Shown here: positions 1 through 8,942 of the stretch, in pieces | How the letters are laid out: each line of letters starts with the position of its first letter | Numbering within the stretch: position 1 is the first letter of the stretch | From: Pseudoalteromonas luteoviolacea | GTDB taxonomy: Bacteria; Pseudomonadota; Gammaproteobacteria; Enterobacterales; Alteromonadaceae | Assembly: GCF_001750165.1 (NCBI RefSeq) | Contig: NZ_CP015411.1 | Location: forward strand, 3,004,001-3,068,000 | Reading direction: 5' to 3' | DNA length: 64,000 nucleotides | Translations under genes and position numbers: made by a program | Notes under the pieces: model-generated | What the model was told of the DNA's origin: nothing | Database searches by the model: none | Seen by the model: the letters and a program-made list of their open reading frames with translations, nothing else

Positions 1-403
1 TGTCCCAATGACGATAGTTCAAATCATCAAATACGTATGCATTCGCTTTAGAGAGGTCTTTATGCCTGTGGCTAGCTAATACTGATTCAATATTCACCTT
101 TTCATGGAATAGCTTTTTACTGCCATCTGGAGAAATATTGCTATCAACTAATAAACCTTGATAGGCTTCTAATAGCTGAGCATTCCCGCCTTTAACAGGT
201 ACCTGATATACCTTGCTAGCAAAATCATTATTTGCCACACTCGGGGTCGTTACGCTATAAATGACATGGGTTTTATCTTTATTTAACCCAAGAGCAGTAA
301 CACGTTTAACTTCCCACAATTTCTCAGGGGTCATCACATCTTGCGCTGACGCACCTGCACTTACTGCAAGGCCTAAGCTTGCAGAAATAAGAATTCGCAA
401 CAT
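1..403 (-). CDS. S9-family (prolyl oligopeptidase-like) peptidase, N-terminal part
   Basis: The gene runs off the left edge, so only about 134 N-terminal codons are visible. It begins with a short Sec signal peptide (MLRILISASLGLAVSAGASA) followed by a stretch beginning DVMTPEKLWEVKRV and by Y-S-V-T and D-G-S-K-K-L turns typical of the beta-propeller at the start of S9 acylaminoacyl/dipeptidyl peptidases. The catalytic alpha/beta hydrolase domain would lie outside the window. The ATG is preceded by a clear GGAGG about nine bases upstream. Exported peptidases of this type are common in marine Alteromonadales. The family call rests on remembered resemblance of the N-terminus only. Confidence 0.7.
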   Translation of the reverse strand, partial: MLRILISASLGLAVSAGASAQDVMTPEKLWEVKRVTALGLNKDKTHVIYSVTTPSVANNDFASKVYQVPVKGGNAQLLEAYQGLLVDSNISPDGSKKLFHEKVNIESVLASHRHKDLSKANAYVFDDLNYRHWD

Positions 404-665
404 AGCGAAATGCCTCCAAAAATAAAAACCTGTCTAGACTACATAAAACGGTCATAACTTAAAAGAAATCAAGGTGATTAACTGGTCACACCTATGTTTC
501 AAATAGATTACAGTCGTTATCTGTGCAGCGATATGATGCATTAATGAAGAGCAAGTTGCAGTGCCAATGTAAATTGCACAAAAAGGTGAGGTCAGTATTT
601 TTATCAGGAAAAAGGGGCTAATAAATAACCCCAACGTACTAATTTATGATATACACCCGCTCTTG

Positions 666-1493
666 CTAATCACGTTCAAGTCCGAGCTTTTTATATTTAT
701 CAACATTATCTTTTAACGTATTTTCAGCAAAGTAAAGCATGGCGTTGTGAAGGTGATTTGCCATCCCTTGACCATAATGTTCATACATGTCCAAGCAAAT
801 TGGGTCAGATAATACAGAGTCAGTAAACTTTAAATACCCTTCATAACCCACACCGTCAAACTCAACATCTGTCGCTTGTGTTTTATTCATAATGCGATTG
901 GTTATGACATAATGTTGCTCAACTAGGGCTTGTACAACTGTACTGTCAATTGGCAAATTAAGTGACGATGTATATTTAGATGCCCACTGTTCAAAATCGC
1001 GCTGTTCAAGCTCTGCATCTTCGTTACTTAAATGCTGTAAAGATAAATAGTATTCATCCAAAGACCCCGCCTTTGCGCTTTGAGCCATCATATCTTTCCA
1101 ACGTTCTACTTTCTCTGCCGGTAAATCTTTAAATAAAATATCCAAATTAGTTTGGCCATTTAATATGCTCATTGAATTCTCCAGGCTATTAATAATTAAC
1201 TGTGTTTTTTCTTGCCTTTTCAACAGCATACTTTTCTGATCTTTGAGTGCTTGCAATAAGTTAAAATCCGCTGAAGTTAAGATTTTGAGTATATCTTCAA
1301 GACTGAACTCAAGCTCTCTGTACACTATAATTTGTTGTAAGAGAATTAAGTGCGTTGAGGTGTATTCTCGATAACCATTGTTATTTCTGTAAGGCTTTAA
1401 TAAGCCCACTTTGTCATAATGGTGAAGGGTTCGAACACTTACCCCTGCTAATTTACTCAATTGACTAACACTGTAACGTTTTTCTTTTTTCAA
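666..1493 (-). CDS. MerR-family regulator with TipAS-like effector domain
   Basis: Predicted transcription activator of the TipA class. The N-terminal 70 residues hold the winged-helix motif (YSVSQLSKLAGVSVRTLHHYD, then GYREY), followed by a coiled-coil dimerisation helix around residues 80-115 and a C-terminal all-helical region that ends in an AM-LYFAE segment like the TipAS antibiotic-recognition fold. The open frame extends upstream to a GTG, but that GTG lies inside the MerR-type operator, so I place the start at the TTG giving M-K-K-E-K-R-Y (about 275 residues); its ribosome site is weak. Autoregulation is likely because the operator abuts the gene. The inducer is unknown; TipAS domains bind thiopeptides, and related domains bind other small molecules. 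Confidence 0.8.
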   Translation of the reverse strand: MKKEKRYSVSQLSKLAGVSVRTLHHYDKVGLLKPYRNNNGYREYTSTHLILLQQIIVYRELEFSLEDILKILTSADFNLLQALKDQKSMLLKRQEKTQLIINSLENSMSILNGQTNLDILFKDLPAEKVERWKDMMAQSAKAGSLDEYYLSLQHLSNEDAELEQRDFEQWASKYTSSLNLPIDSTVVQALVEQHYVITNRIMNKTQATDVEFDGVGYEGYLKFTDSVLSDPICLDMYEHYGQGMANHLHNAMLYFAENTLKDNVDKYKKLGLERD

Positions 1494-1528
1494 CTCGTAA
1501 TCCAATAGTAACTGCAAAAAGACAAATA

Positions 1529-1559
1529 CATCGTCAACTATCACGCAACGTAAGAGTCA
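1529..1559 (-). promoter_or_regulatory. MerR-type promoter/operator of the TipA-like gene
   Basis: On the minus strand a consensus-like -35 (TTGACT) overlaps a near-perfect dyad, ACTCTTACG-TTG-CGTGATAGT (7 of 9 arm bases pair). The weak -10 candidate (GACGAT) sits 18-19 bases after the -35. A long spacer containing a dyad is the hallmark of MerR-family promoters, which the regulator untwists. The position just upstream of the regulator implies autoregulation. Confidence 0.55.
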
Positions 1560-1659
1560 AGGAGATTGACTATTATTTTTTAATTTAGGCATCTAATTCA
1601 TCGTTTTAGATTCGCAATAACCTTAAAAAATTATAAATAACAGAGACTTGACGAACCAT

Positions 1660-1836
1660 TTAAAATAAAGAAAAAACACCGATAAGAATCATGCTCCCAC
1701 CCAAAATACGCAGTGGCATGTCCAACCCATGTACTTTTTCGTTTAAATCAGGAAATAGCTTGCCAAAAGCAAATAATAAAATGACAAACCCACTAATAAG
1801 CAGTATCACCCCATCCATTGTATGTGTTAAGTCCAC
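1660..1836 (-). CDS. Small membrane protein, 58 residues, unknown
   Basis: A GTG start is preceded by AGGAGTGATCC, a strong ribosome site with good spacing. The product begins MDLTHTMDGV and has two hydrophobic helices: about residues 9-26 (ILLISGFVILLFAFGKLF) and 41-58 (PLRILGGSMILIGVFSLF), joined by a short charged loop. It ends right after the second helix. It is probably an inner-membrane protein, but I recognise no family. It lies between the MerR gene and the DUF2809 gene on the same strand. The excellent ribosome site and clean two-helix pattern make it more likely real than chance. Confidence 0.6.
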   Translation of the reverse strand: MDLTHTMDGVILLISGFVILLFAFGKLFPDLNEKVHGLDMPLRILGGSMILIGVFSLF

Positions 1837-2048
1837 GGATCACTCCTAACTATAAAATTTAACGAATCGTTTTACGTCAAAAAGTACATATTTAAAATTT
1901 CTTGCTGCACTTTATAGCTTGCGTATAAAAGCTAACACGTATTTTTTAAATACAAAAAACGGTTATAGAAAATTAAAATAGAGCATCAAATCACCAATTA
2001 ATAAACTGTTATTGTTTCAAAAAACTAAGTCAAATTTGCATTAAAATA

Positions 2049-2459
2049 CTATTTTAGAACAGTATTAATTTTGATTGTATCTCGAAGTATATGCTTTACA
2101 TACACACCAAATACGATACCCAATGAATAAGCCATTAGGTCACTGAATTTAAAACCAAAACCGAGTACCAGTCCACCTAGCCAAGTTTGCCTAATAGAAT
2201 TAAGCCAACTGCCTTGATACAGTTGGGAAAGTTCGATTGAGAAACAAAACAAACATGCAATAACTAACGCACACCGGTTGCTCATACTTGGTTTGAGCGC
2301 ACACATTAACCAAAACACCATTAACGCCCATAAAAAGTCGCCTAAATAAAGGCTAACCCACACCGGAAATTCAATGATATCAGCCCTAGAAAACAGACCA
2401 AGGCCCATCGTTATTAGCGAAAAAAAACTATACGTTAAAGTAGCTTTGATTTTATTCAT
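2049..2459 (-). CDS. DUF2809 family membrane protein
   Basis: About 136 residues with four hydrophobic segments. The sequence shows the DUF2809 signature: LGLFSR near the first helix, Y-L-G-D-F-L-W-A in the second, I-E-L-S-Q-L-Y before a WLNSIRQT loop, and G-L-V-L-G-F-G-F-K-F-S-D-L-M-A-Y near the end. Function is unknown; members are small integral membrane proteins. I start at the ATG giving MNKIKATLTY because family similarity begins there. A GTG 18 codons further up has a weak AGAAGTGAT in front and is possible. Confidence 0.75.
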   Translation of the reverse strand: MNKIKATLTYSFFSLITMGLGLFSRADIIEFPVWVSLYLGDFLWALMVFWLMCALKPSMSNRCALVIACLFCFSIELSQLYQGSWLNSIRQTWLGGLVLGFGFKFSDLMAYSLGIVFGVYVKHILRDTIKINTVLK

Positions 2460-2527
2460 AAAAGAGGTAAACCATGTATTACACCAAGTATCAGTTATTT
2501 TCTGATTATACACATATCACTTCTATT

Positions 2528-3413
2528 TTAGTTTACGGATTTATCTTTAGAATGAGTATCAAGCCAATCTAAACAGATTGGCCATAGTATACTCGATTTG
2601 CGACTGAAGAATTTCATCTGGCCAATTTCTTTCAAACCATACTCTTTTGGTATTAACGTTATTGTTTCAGCCGCTGAGTTCGGACTAACTGCCATCATAT
2701 CTTTCACATTTTTATTATTAGCGATAAAGTCATCTACTGCATTTACCCACATACTTGGGAAAGTGAGGTCGTTAAAATAGTGTTTATCTATGGTTTTTCC
2801 AAACGCAGTTTTTACATATCCACAGCCATTACACCAAGTACGCCACTGAGCAGCTACCGCTTTTGGTAATTTCTCCCCCATACCAAACCACTGCGATTTA
2901 GTATGACCAAAGATTAAATTTGAAAAGGGAATAAATACGTTCATAAAGAAATGGGACTTGAACTGATCTTGCACTTTCATATTCAACAACCGTCCCGAAG
3001 AACTGGCAAAATTGAACATAGATGATAACTCTATCGCATTGGGTGCCAACCCAGTGAGCTGGCCACCAGCACTGTGTCCGACAAAATGATATTTAGCGTT
3101 CGGAAACTCACGCTTTAATGTAGAGATGGCAGCTGGTAAATCCTATTGCCCCCAACTTTGTAACGTCGCAGAGTGCTTATCTACCTCACCATATAAAGAT
3201 TGGTCTATTCCTCTATTGTCATAGGTAAGCACACCATATCCACTGTCAGCTAAAAACTCAGAAAATGCAGTATAAAATTTGGCGTTTGATCCCCGTCGCA
3301 GGACCAATGACAACAGCTCCTTTTACAGCTCCTTTGGGTAAAAACACCGTTGCAGAAAGCGGGTATGTATCTTCACAGTGAATGGTGATGTCTTGACAAG
3401 CAATATACGACAT
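2528..3413 (-). pseudogene. Alpha/beta hydrolase (COG4757-like), broken by a frameshift and a stop
   Basis: Reading from the ATG (MSYIACQDITIHCED) the protein shows the oxyanion-side G-P-A-T-G-I-K-R motif, then loses frame after CGCCAA near 3275-3283, where one extra base turns Q-F-Y-T-A-F into another frame. In the restored frame it continues with FSEFLADSGYGVLTYDNRG, meets an in-frame TAG at 3143-3145 (S-W-G-Q-stop-D-L-P), then shows the nucleophile elbow G-H-S-A-G-G and a full C-terminal half ending near WPICLDWLD. With both lesions repaired it would be a roughly 290-residue predicted hydrolase. Two independent lesions argue for real inactivation rather than a single sequencing slip. Confidence 0.8.
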
Positions 3414-3452
3414 AAGTGTAAACAACCTGATGACAATGTAAGGATAGCTTAC

Positions 3453-3469
3453 AACTGGTATAACCAGTT
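3453..3469. promoter_or_regulatory. GntR/FadR-subfamily-type operator palindrome
   Basis: AACTGGT-ATA-ACCAGTT is a perfect 7-bp inverted repeat with a 3-bp spacer. It resembles the TGGTnnnACCA cores bound by PdhR, LldR and FadR of the GntR family. It lies 40 bases upstream of the broken hydrolase gene. No GntR regulator is encoded in the window, so the regulator would act from elsewhere. The site call is by pattern only. Confidence 0.4.
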
Positions 3470-3764
3470 ACCAACAGTAGTTCACCTGATTAGAGTTATT
3501 ACTTAAACAAAAGGTCAACACCTATTGCAGATATCAATGAAAAAGTGCACCTAACAGAACACTCATACTGATAACGTTGGCCCGCCCGTAACCTTCTGCC
3601 AAATTAAGCCAACACATACATATCAACGGACGATAAAGCAAAATTGAATAAAAGAATATAAATATCAAAACATTATATTCAAACATCGTGATGGTCACTA
3701 TCACTTACATAAATGCCAAAGCGTTAAGATACGATTGTACATTTAAGTTCAAGTACAAAAATAA

Positions 3765-4130
3765 TTAAACATGACGAGCGAGATGAATACCTTCAAGCCT
3801 TTTCTTCCAATTGCCACCAGACTCTAAGGTACATGCTTCCTCCGTATCAAACAAAATCCGTTTTTTAATCCCTTTTATTTTTATATTATGCGTAAGTAAC
3901 TTGCTCTCAATTGCCGCTTTAAGTGACTCTCCTTTCGCTTCACCGTAAGCCAGTAATAAGCTTTCTTGATTGTCAAAAACACACACTATGGTAAAACTCT
4001 CTGGAAATGTTTGATAGTTAACGACATGGGTTAACCATTCAAAGCCTTCATATATTTTCAAGGCGTCTTCGCATGCCTCGGTCAATGCTGCAACAATTGC
4101 TTTCTCTAGTTTTTTATCTGATTTACGCAT
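3765..4130 (-). CDS. Conserved hypothetical protein (family often mislabelled Fis-like)
   Basis: 121 residues, soluble, no signal peptide or membrane helix. It begins MRKSDKKLEKAIVAALTEAC and continues E-G-F-E-W-L-T-H-V-V-N-Y with F-P-E-S-F-T-I-V-C-V-F-D, then F-D-T-E-E-A-C and G-N-W-K-K-R near the end. I recall this pattern from short gammaproteobacterial proteins that are automatically named Fis-family regulators, but I see no helix-turn-helix of the Fis type, so the name should not be trusted. Function unknown. The gene is isolated on both sides. Confidence 0.7.
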   Translation of the reverse strand: MRKSDKKLEKAIVAALTEACEDALKIYEGFEWLTHVVNYQTFPESFTIVCVFDNQESLLLAYGEAKGESLKAAIESKLLTHNIKIKGIKKRILFDTEEACTLESGGNWKKRLEGIHLARHV

Positions 4131-4231
4131 AAGCTACTCATTACTCTGCCAGCCTTAACTTCGCTATGAGGCCGCAATATTTAAATTTTCGCTATATTAA
4201 CGTTGTTCAATGAGCTTGTTAAGCTTGCAAA

Positions 4232-4429
4232 TTAATAATTCCACGCATTCGATAGCACTGACAACACAGCTTTAGACTGTTGAAAAAGGACAGTATCGTT
4301 TGCGACAATCAGAAGGATATCTAGTAGAAAAGCATGTCGCTGAATATCACTTAATGGGGTGATTAAATCGAGGCTATTTTGCGCACTTGTAATTTGCTCA
4401 GTGGCGGCTATTAAAGCGATTTGTCTAAT
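4232..4429 (-). pseudogene. Possible degraded gene 3' remnant
   Basis: A 65-codon open stretch without a usable start encodes IRQIALIAATEQITSAQ, later LSDIQRHAFLLDILLIVAN, and ends ...LSNAWNY. The residue pattern (alternating hydrophobic helix, R-H-A-F-L-L-D, N-D-T-V-L-F-Q-Q-S) resembles the TerB-like helical tail found at the C-terminus of some M48 peptidases. I treat it as the decayed end of a gene whose front is missing. The rest of the gap between 4131 and 4701 shows nothing I can support except a very AT-rich promoter region before the next gene. Confidence 0.3.
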
Positions 4430-4701
4430 TTAGTGTCCATCACCATTACACACACTTAATTTATTCACATCCATTACCAAGTAGAAAGTGCGTTTTTAAG
4501 CCCATAACCAAACCAATGTCATTATTGGCCACAATAATTTTAGAATATTAAATTTATAGCTTTTAAATTTCAAAAATAAAAACACACCCTTAAATTAATA
4601 TTTACTTAACAAATAATAAACCAAATTAAAATAAAACATGGGTATTATTTTTCCGTCAACAGGCGCTTCGATAAGTAAAATTAACTTTATAAGGATAAAA
4701 A

Positions 4702-5178
4702 ATGAAAAAACTACTTACAGCACTTGCTTTAACGGCCCTTTCTACTTCTGCAATGGCAACAACAGCAACCATATATTCATATGACCAAGTATTGAATGCT
4801 CCTGTCGTTGCAGATCCAACTATTTACGCACATGTCGATGTAGTAAAAATTGTAGCGGTCTCTGACTTCGATTTTGAGAACAATAACGCACAACAAATTC
4901 CAGGTGTACAATATGATGAGCACGGCTTTATATACTACACAGGTGAAGGTAGCCAACCGCGCGAAGTCATGTCAGGTGAAGTTGTTCTTAATCTTGAATG
5001 TAACTTGAGTAAAGAGCCTGAGCATGCAGGTTTCAAAGGTATGACTTCTATTGCTATTACTTTAGAGCCTGGCGCTGAATATGAACTATATGCAGTTCAA
5101 GATTCTAAAGCGATGGGCTGGTTTGGTATGCCTAGAACTAACTTCTACCGCTGTGTACCTGGTATCAGAAAACGCTAA
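4702..5178 (+). CDS. Exported protein of unknown function, 158 residues
   Basis: A textbook signal peptide (MKKLLTALALTALSTSAMA) is followed by a mature domain of about 139 residues rich in acidic and aromatic residues. Two cysteines (in L-E-C-N-L and Y-R-C-V-P) could form a disulphide in the periplasm or outside. No family is recognised. AAGGATAAAAA precedes the ATG with good spacing. The gene stands alone and ends at a strong hairpin shared with the convergent esterase gene. Confidence 0.75.
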   Translation: MKKLLTALALTALSTSAMATTATIYSYDQVLNAPVVADPTIYAHVDVVKIVAVSDFDFENNNAQQIPGVQYDEHGFIYYTGEGSQPREVMSGEVVLNLECNLSKEPEHAGFKGMTSIAITLEPGAEYELYAVQDSKAMGWFGMPRTNFYRCVPGIRKR

Positions 5179-5210
5179 TCATATAGGATAAGCCCTGTTG
5201 CACAACAAAG

Positions 5211-5247
5211 GCACTCAAGGAAAAATGCTTTCTTTCCTTGAGCTGCC
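5211..5247. terminator. Hairpin between convergent genes
   Basis: CTCAAGGAAA at 5214-5223 pairs perfectly with TTTCCTTGAG at 5233-5242 across a 9-base loop, and flanking GGCA/TGCC extends the stem past a one-base bulge. No long U-tract follows on either strand. The position between two convergent gene ends makes a shared terminator the best reading. Confidence 0.6.
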
Positions 5248-5272
5248 CAGTCACATAAAGCGAGGCTCTTTT

Positions 5273-6418
5273 CTATAGCTGTGCTTTTAACTCTGCCACT
5301 TTTTTAGTAAGTCTTTCAAGCTCCCCATAGCCAGTTTCTTTAGAAAGTTTATAGGCTTGCTTATATACTTTAAGCGCCTCTTCTGGTTCTTTGTTTTTCT
5401 CTAATGCTTCTGCTAACCATACATAATTTTGCGGGTATTTGTTCATCTCATATGCATCTGCATTACGTCTAAATACAGTCACTGCGCCAGCATAATCTTT
5501 ACGTTTCATCAACTCCATAGCCAAGGGTACATAAATTTCTTGAGGCTGCCTTGCTGCACTTCCATATTTTTTCATAATACCGAATTCATGTTCTAAAAAC
5601 TTTTTGCTCGTAAAGTTATCTCTCACCTCTTGGGGCAACTCCATATCTGAAAATATAAATTTAAGCGCGAAATAATTGTTTAACAAAGGCGCCGACATAT
5701 GCCCTTCATCTTCAAACTCTTCATGCTTCCAAACTAATTGACTTGGTGCAGCAGCTTTAATTTCTTCTACGAAGCGCTTTAATGAGTGTCTATTCCCATC
5801 CTCTTTGCCAACGCCAAAATAGATTCTTTTATTAAATTTTGGTTTTGTACTCAAAAATGACTTTACTTCTCTTACAGGCTCTTCTTTGTTCCACCAAAAC
5901 GCGGGGCCCATTACGATATAAGCATCAAATAAGTCAGGTGATTCCATAGACGTGTATGCAGTAAATAGACCCGCAACTGAGTGCCCTTCTAATACTCGAA
6001 ATTTATTGGTTCTATATTTATTATCGATATATGGGATAAGCTCATCCCCCAAGAAATTAAGAAATGCTTTACCCTCACCACTTTCTTCGATTCCATCCAT
6101 CTTTGTTGGCGTGAAGTCCTTCATTCGATTTTTGCTTTTAATACCTACTATGATCATTGGCGGAATACTACCAACACGGGTCAACACATCCACACTACCC
6201 ACAACATGTTTTAGATTTTGAACACCGTCTAAAAGGTAAAGCACAGGATAGCGCGCATTTGAAGATTCATATCCATCAGGCAGGGAAACCACGATGGTTC
6301 TGTTTTCACTCAGTGACTTTGACTTAAATTCAAAACTTTTTGCTATGCTAACATCAGACCCTGCGTGTACATTGAATTGAAACAGCAGTATTAATATAAG
6401 TACGACTTTATACACCAT
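5273..6418 (-). CDS. Exported esterase (PF00756-like) with C-terminal TPR-like repeats
   Basis: Alpha/beta hydrolase of the esterase D/Fes/IroE group. The chosen ATG (MVYKVVLILILLFQFNVHA) gives a signal peptide and has AAAGGAT seven bases upstream; an open frame extends 72 codons further but has no signal peptide and crosses this site. The core carries YPVLYLLDG, then the nucleophile elbow G-H-S-V-A-G (Ser about residue 147; Ala replaces the usual second Gly of GxSxG), G-K-E-D-G for the acid and E-G-H-M-S for the histidine. Residues after about 270 form helical TPR-like units (VFRRNADAYEMNKYPQNY). Likely periplasmic or secreted. The next gene on this strand upstream is a PD40 protein. Confidence 0.8.
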   Translation of the reverse strand: MVYKVVLILILLFQFNVHAGSDVSIAKSFEFKSKSLSENRTIVVSLPDGYESSNARYPVLYLLDGVQNLKHVVGSVDVLTRVGSIPPMIIVGIKSKNRMKDFTPTKMDGIEESGEGKAFLNFLGDELIPYIDNKYRTNKFRVLEGHSVAGLFTAYTSMESPDLFDAYIVMGPAFWWNKEEPVREVKSFLSTKPKFNKRIYFGVGKEDGNRHSLKRFVEEIKAAAPSQLVWKHEEFEDEGHMSAPLLNNYFALKFIFSDMELPQEVRDNFTSKKFLEHEFGIMKKYGSAARQPQEIYVPLAMELMKRKDYAGAVTVFRRNADAYEMNKYPQNYVWLAEALEKNKEPEEALKVYKQAYKLSKETGYGELERLTKKVAELKAQL

Positions 6419-6795
6419 ATATCCTTTATTTGTTCTTATCTTTTTCTGTAAAAACCACTCTAACCAGTCACTGCTCCGATCCATTAAAACTCTGCACTCA
6501 ACTTGGCGCAGATTAAATGTAATGTAAAACAGTGAGCGGAAAGTTTTCAAAATACGCTTATTTTCCAAAACACAGCGTACCTCAGGGAGTTTAGATATTA
6601 ACTTTATGATAAGGTTCATTTTAATTTCATTCATAACACGAAGTTAAATGACTTTTCTCTCAGCAAACCATTCTTCACTGGCAATACATAGAACTGCGCA
6701 ACAAGATAAACGCAAGTCAATTTGTACATTTTCTAAAAACATTTACCAAAGTGCTAGGGGCACAGTCAATGCACTTACCCCAAATATATTCCGCA

Positions 6796-7722
6796 CTAAT
6801 TTGCGCCAAAATGCGCATCCTTTAGTTGCGTGATGACGTCAGTACTGACCCAGTAAAGATTTGAAAGGCCATTTGGTTCATTGTAACGAGCAAAGAACAA
6901 ATACTTACCATCTGGCGATACCCTTGCCACGGTTTCTGAGTAATTCGAATTAACAGTAGGCCCTAGATTTATAGGCTTAGACCAGCCGCCATCCTGCTCT
7001 TTGAAATAAACAAATAGATCACTGTCTTTTCTCTCCTTATCATCTCGATTTCGAGCATTTACCAATAAATAATCTTCATTTGGCGATATGAAGCCATGGA
7101 TCCCAAACTCAATATCCATCGGCTTGGCATCTAAAAATCGGCCATTGACCTTTTGCGCCGTATACATTTTCCGCTCTGACATATTGGTAAAAATCATGTC
7201 ACCATCAATACCTTGATTAAAATCTGAGAGGCGCCCTGTATTTAATGGCGATTCGAATCTTTTTGCCTCACTCAAGCCTCCATCTTCACGAGAAACATAC
7301 CAAATGCCAGACTCTTTTGAGCCAGATGTGCGCCCTGTAAAATAGACTCTCGGTTCATTAATGCTTGCATAGGGGACCAACTCATACTGCATCTTCCCCT
7401 TGGTAAAACGAGCTTCCACAGGGTTTGTCCATCGCCCATTTTCAACTTTTGAATGCATGATTTTTGGACTGGTATCTACACCTTCGATTTCGTCCAATGC
7501 GGTAAAATACATTTCTTTTAAATCTGGAGAAAAAGATATCCCAAACTCATAACGACCTGCCATTGACACCATCCCTGGCGCAAATAGCTCAGGTGTCAAA
7601 CCTGGTACTTGCTGTCCAAACCAATCACCTTTTAATACAGGGAAAGCTTCAGTAGCGTTAGCCCCACCCGCCATAGTCATTGCTAAACAGACTGCGTTGA
7701 TAAGCGATTTTATTTTATTCAT
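6796..7722 (-). CDS. PD40/TolB-like beta-propeller exported protein (paralogue 1)
   Basis: About 308 residues. The start MNKIKSLINAVCLAMTMAG has AAAGGATCTCGTC upstream and gives a signal peptide cut after G-A-N-A. The mature N-terminus has the motif G-D-W-F-G-Q-x-V-P-G-L-T-P-E-L-F-A-P followed by propeller blades marked by F-S-P-D-L-K-E-M-Y-F-T, I-S-P-N-E-D-Y-L and V-S-P-D-G-K-Y-L-F-F-A. PD40 repeats of this kind occur in TolB and in exported binding proteins; no catalytic residues are known for them. Two relatives lie in this window (10037-10894 and 47106-48080). It may bind a peptide or glycan outside the cytoplasm; this is inference. Confidence 0.75.
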   Translation of the reverse strand: MNKIKSLINAVCLAMTMAGGANATEAFPVLKGDWFGQQVPGLTPELFAPGMVSMAGRYEFGISFSPDLKEMYFTALDEIEGVDTSPKIMHSKVENGRWTNPVEARFTKGKMQYELVPYASINEPRVYFTGRTSGSKESGIWYVSREDGGLSEAKRFESPLNTGRLSDFNQGIDGDMIFTNMSERKMYTAQKVNGRFLDAKPMDIEFGIHGFISPNEDYLLVNARNRDDKERKDSDLFVYFKEQDGGWSKPINLGPTVNSNYSETVARVSPDGKYLFFARYNEPNGLSNLYWVSTDVITQLKDAHFGAN

Positions 7723-8096
7723 GACGAGATCCTTTATTTTATAAACGAAAAACCGTGCTGGTTTATCCAATTTATTATGATTGTAATAATGAGTTGTTTA
7801 GCATCTTTACTGATGTCGCAAAGCGATAACCAATCCCACTTGGTAATTACATATGCTAAACATGCCATTTAGGCGACTGGGGTCAATGTAACAACCTACG
7901 GAAAAAGTGGGTGTAAACTAATGTAAAACGTTAAGCTCGTCTTGAAGTTCCGCGAACAGCTTATACTTAAAAAAAGATGCGAAATGAGCACAAAAGCAGG
8001 TTATTGCTCTGCAATACTGCTAAAAGTTTACATAAAGAAATGTAAAAACAGCCATTCAATATCCAAGCTGCCCTCAGGTATATATTGTCAGTAAAA

Positions 8097-8173
8097 GTTA
8101 TCGGGTTATCGGGTTATCGGGTTATCGGGTTATCGGGTTATCGGGTTATCGGGTTATCGGGTTATCGGGTTAT
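8097..8173. repeat. Tandem 8-bp repeat (GTTATCGG)n overlapping a stop codon
   Basis: Nine exact consecutive copies of GTTATCGG run from 8097 to 8168, followed by a partial copy. The last two copies are inside the 3' end of the kinase-like gene on the minus strand, where the repeat encodes the final residues N-P-I-T-R and supplies the TAA. Because the unit contains TAAC and is 8 bases long, a stop occurs within 24 bases in any frame. Copy number could vary by slippage with little effect on the protein; a role in mRNA 3' structure is possible. Confidence 0.95.
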
Positions 8174-8807
8174 GTTGCAATAACCAACCTCGCAACCAAA
8201 CAACAAACTCTTTTGGTGATGGCATGCGTGCAGTATGGCATCTCTGTGCAATTTTCTTCGCACAAGCGTGAGAGTCATTATTGTCGAGAAATAACACCCA
8301 CCCTGGATACTGTTTATCGATTGCTTCAAAGAGCGCTTGTTGAGGCACATTCATTGATTTATATCTTTGATACTTTTTGATGAACTGCTGGTAGTCGTGC
8401 CCCCGTTTCATTTCTCTCTCAAGTTCCCGTTGATAGCGAATATCCTCATCTATATATAAATAGACAAACAAAGAAGGCAACCTCAGTGACTCAGCATTAT
8501 CAATGAATAAATCCGCCGCCTTTTGATGCTCGATAAAACCTCTGTCAGGATAAATCCAGCTAAGCCATATCACTTGAAAAATATCTCCATCCAATAGGCT
8601 GTATTCATTCTGTGTTGCGATATGGCTTCTTTCTAACTGCTTTAATGCATACCAATGGGCTGGCTCTGGAGATGGGCGCTCTGGAAATAATTCGTTCACT
8701 TCAGGGATTCGACAATATCCATGTTCTTGTTCAAGTATGCTAGCCACCGTGCTTTTTCCAACTGCTGGGACTCCTTCCAACGTGATCACAAAATTTTTCT
8801 TACTCAT
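8154..8807 (-). CDS. P-loop kinase-like ATP-binding protein (AAA_33 type)
   Basis: 217 residues. The Walker A motif G-V-P-A-V-G-K-S-T lies at about residues 12-20, right after the first strand (FVITLEG). An acidic segment L-L-D-G-D-I-F and a later L-F-V-Y-L-Y-I-D-E-D-I-R strand-helix unit resemble the deoxynucleoside kinase/chloramphenicol phosphotransferase-like group. The substrate cannot be named. The C-terminus runs into the 8-bp tandem repeat, so its last four or five residues are repeat-encoded. The protein is soluble and cytoplasmic. The gene stands alone. Confidence 0.7.
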   Translation of the reverse strand: MSKKNFVITLEGVPAVGKSTVASILEQEHGYCRIPEVNELFPERPSPEPAHWYALKQLERSHIATQNEYSLLDGDIFQVIWLSWIYPDRGFIEHQKAADLFIDNAESLRLPSLFVYLYIDEDIRYQRELEREMKRGHDYQQFIKKYQRYKSMNVPQQALFEAIDKQYPGWVLFLDNNDSHACAKKIAQRCHTARMPSPKEFVVWLRGWLLQHNPITR

Positions 8808-8942
8808 TTACAAATTCACTGCGCATGTATTTTTCCCCTACTTACTTCCACATATCCTCATGGTACAAGATAGGAGTTGTGATTTTCCTATCTTCAAAGT
8901 ACGCCTATTACACAACGCTATAAAAGGCCAAGCTATACATTA

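Noticed and set aside
452..634. 60-codon minus-strand frame between the peptidase and MerR genes
   Set aside because: No ribosome site and no protein-like pattern.
8097..8173. Possible CRISPR array
   Set aside because: The units are 8 bases and directly joined, with no spacers; it is a simple tandem repeat.
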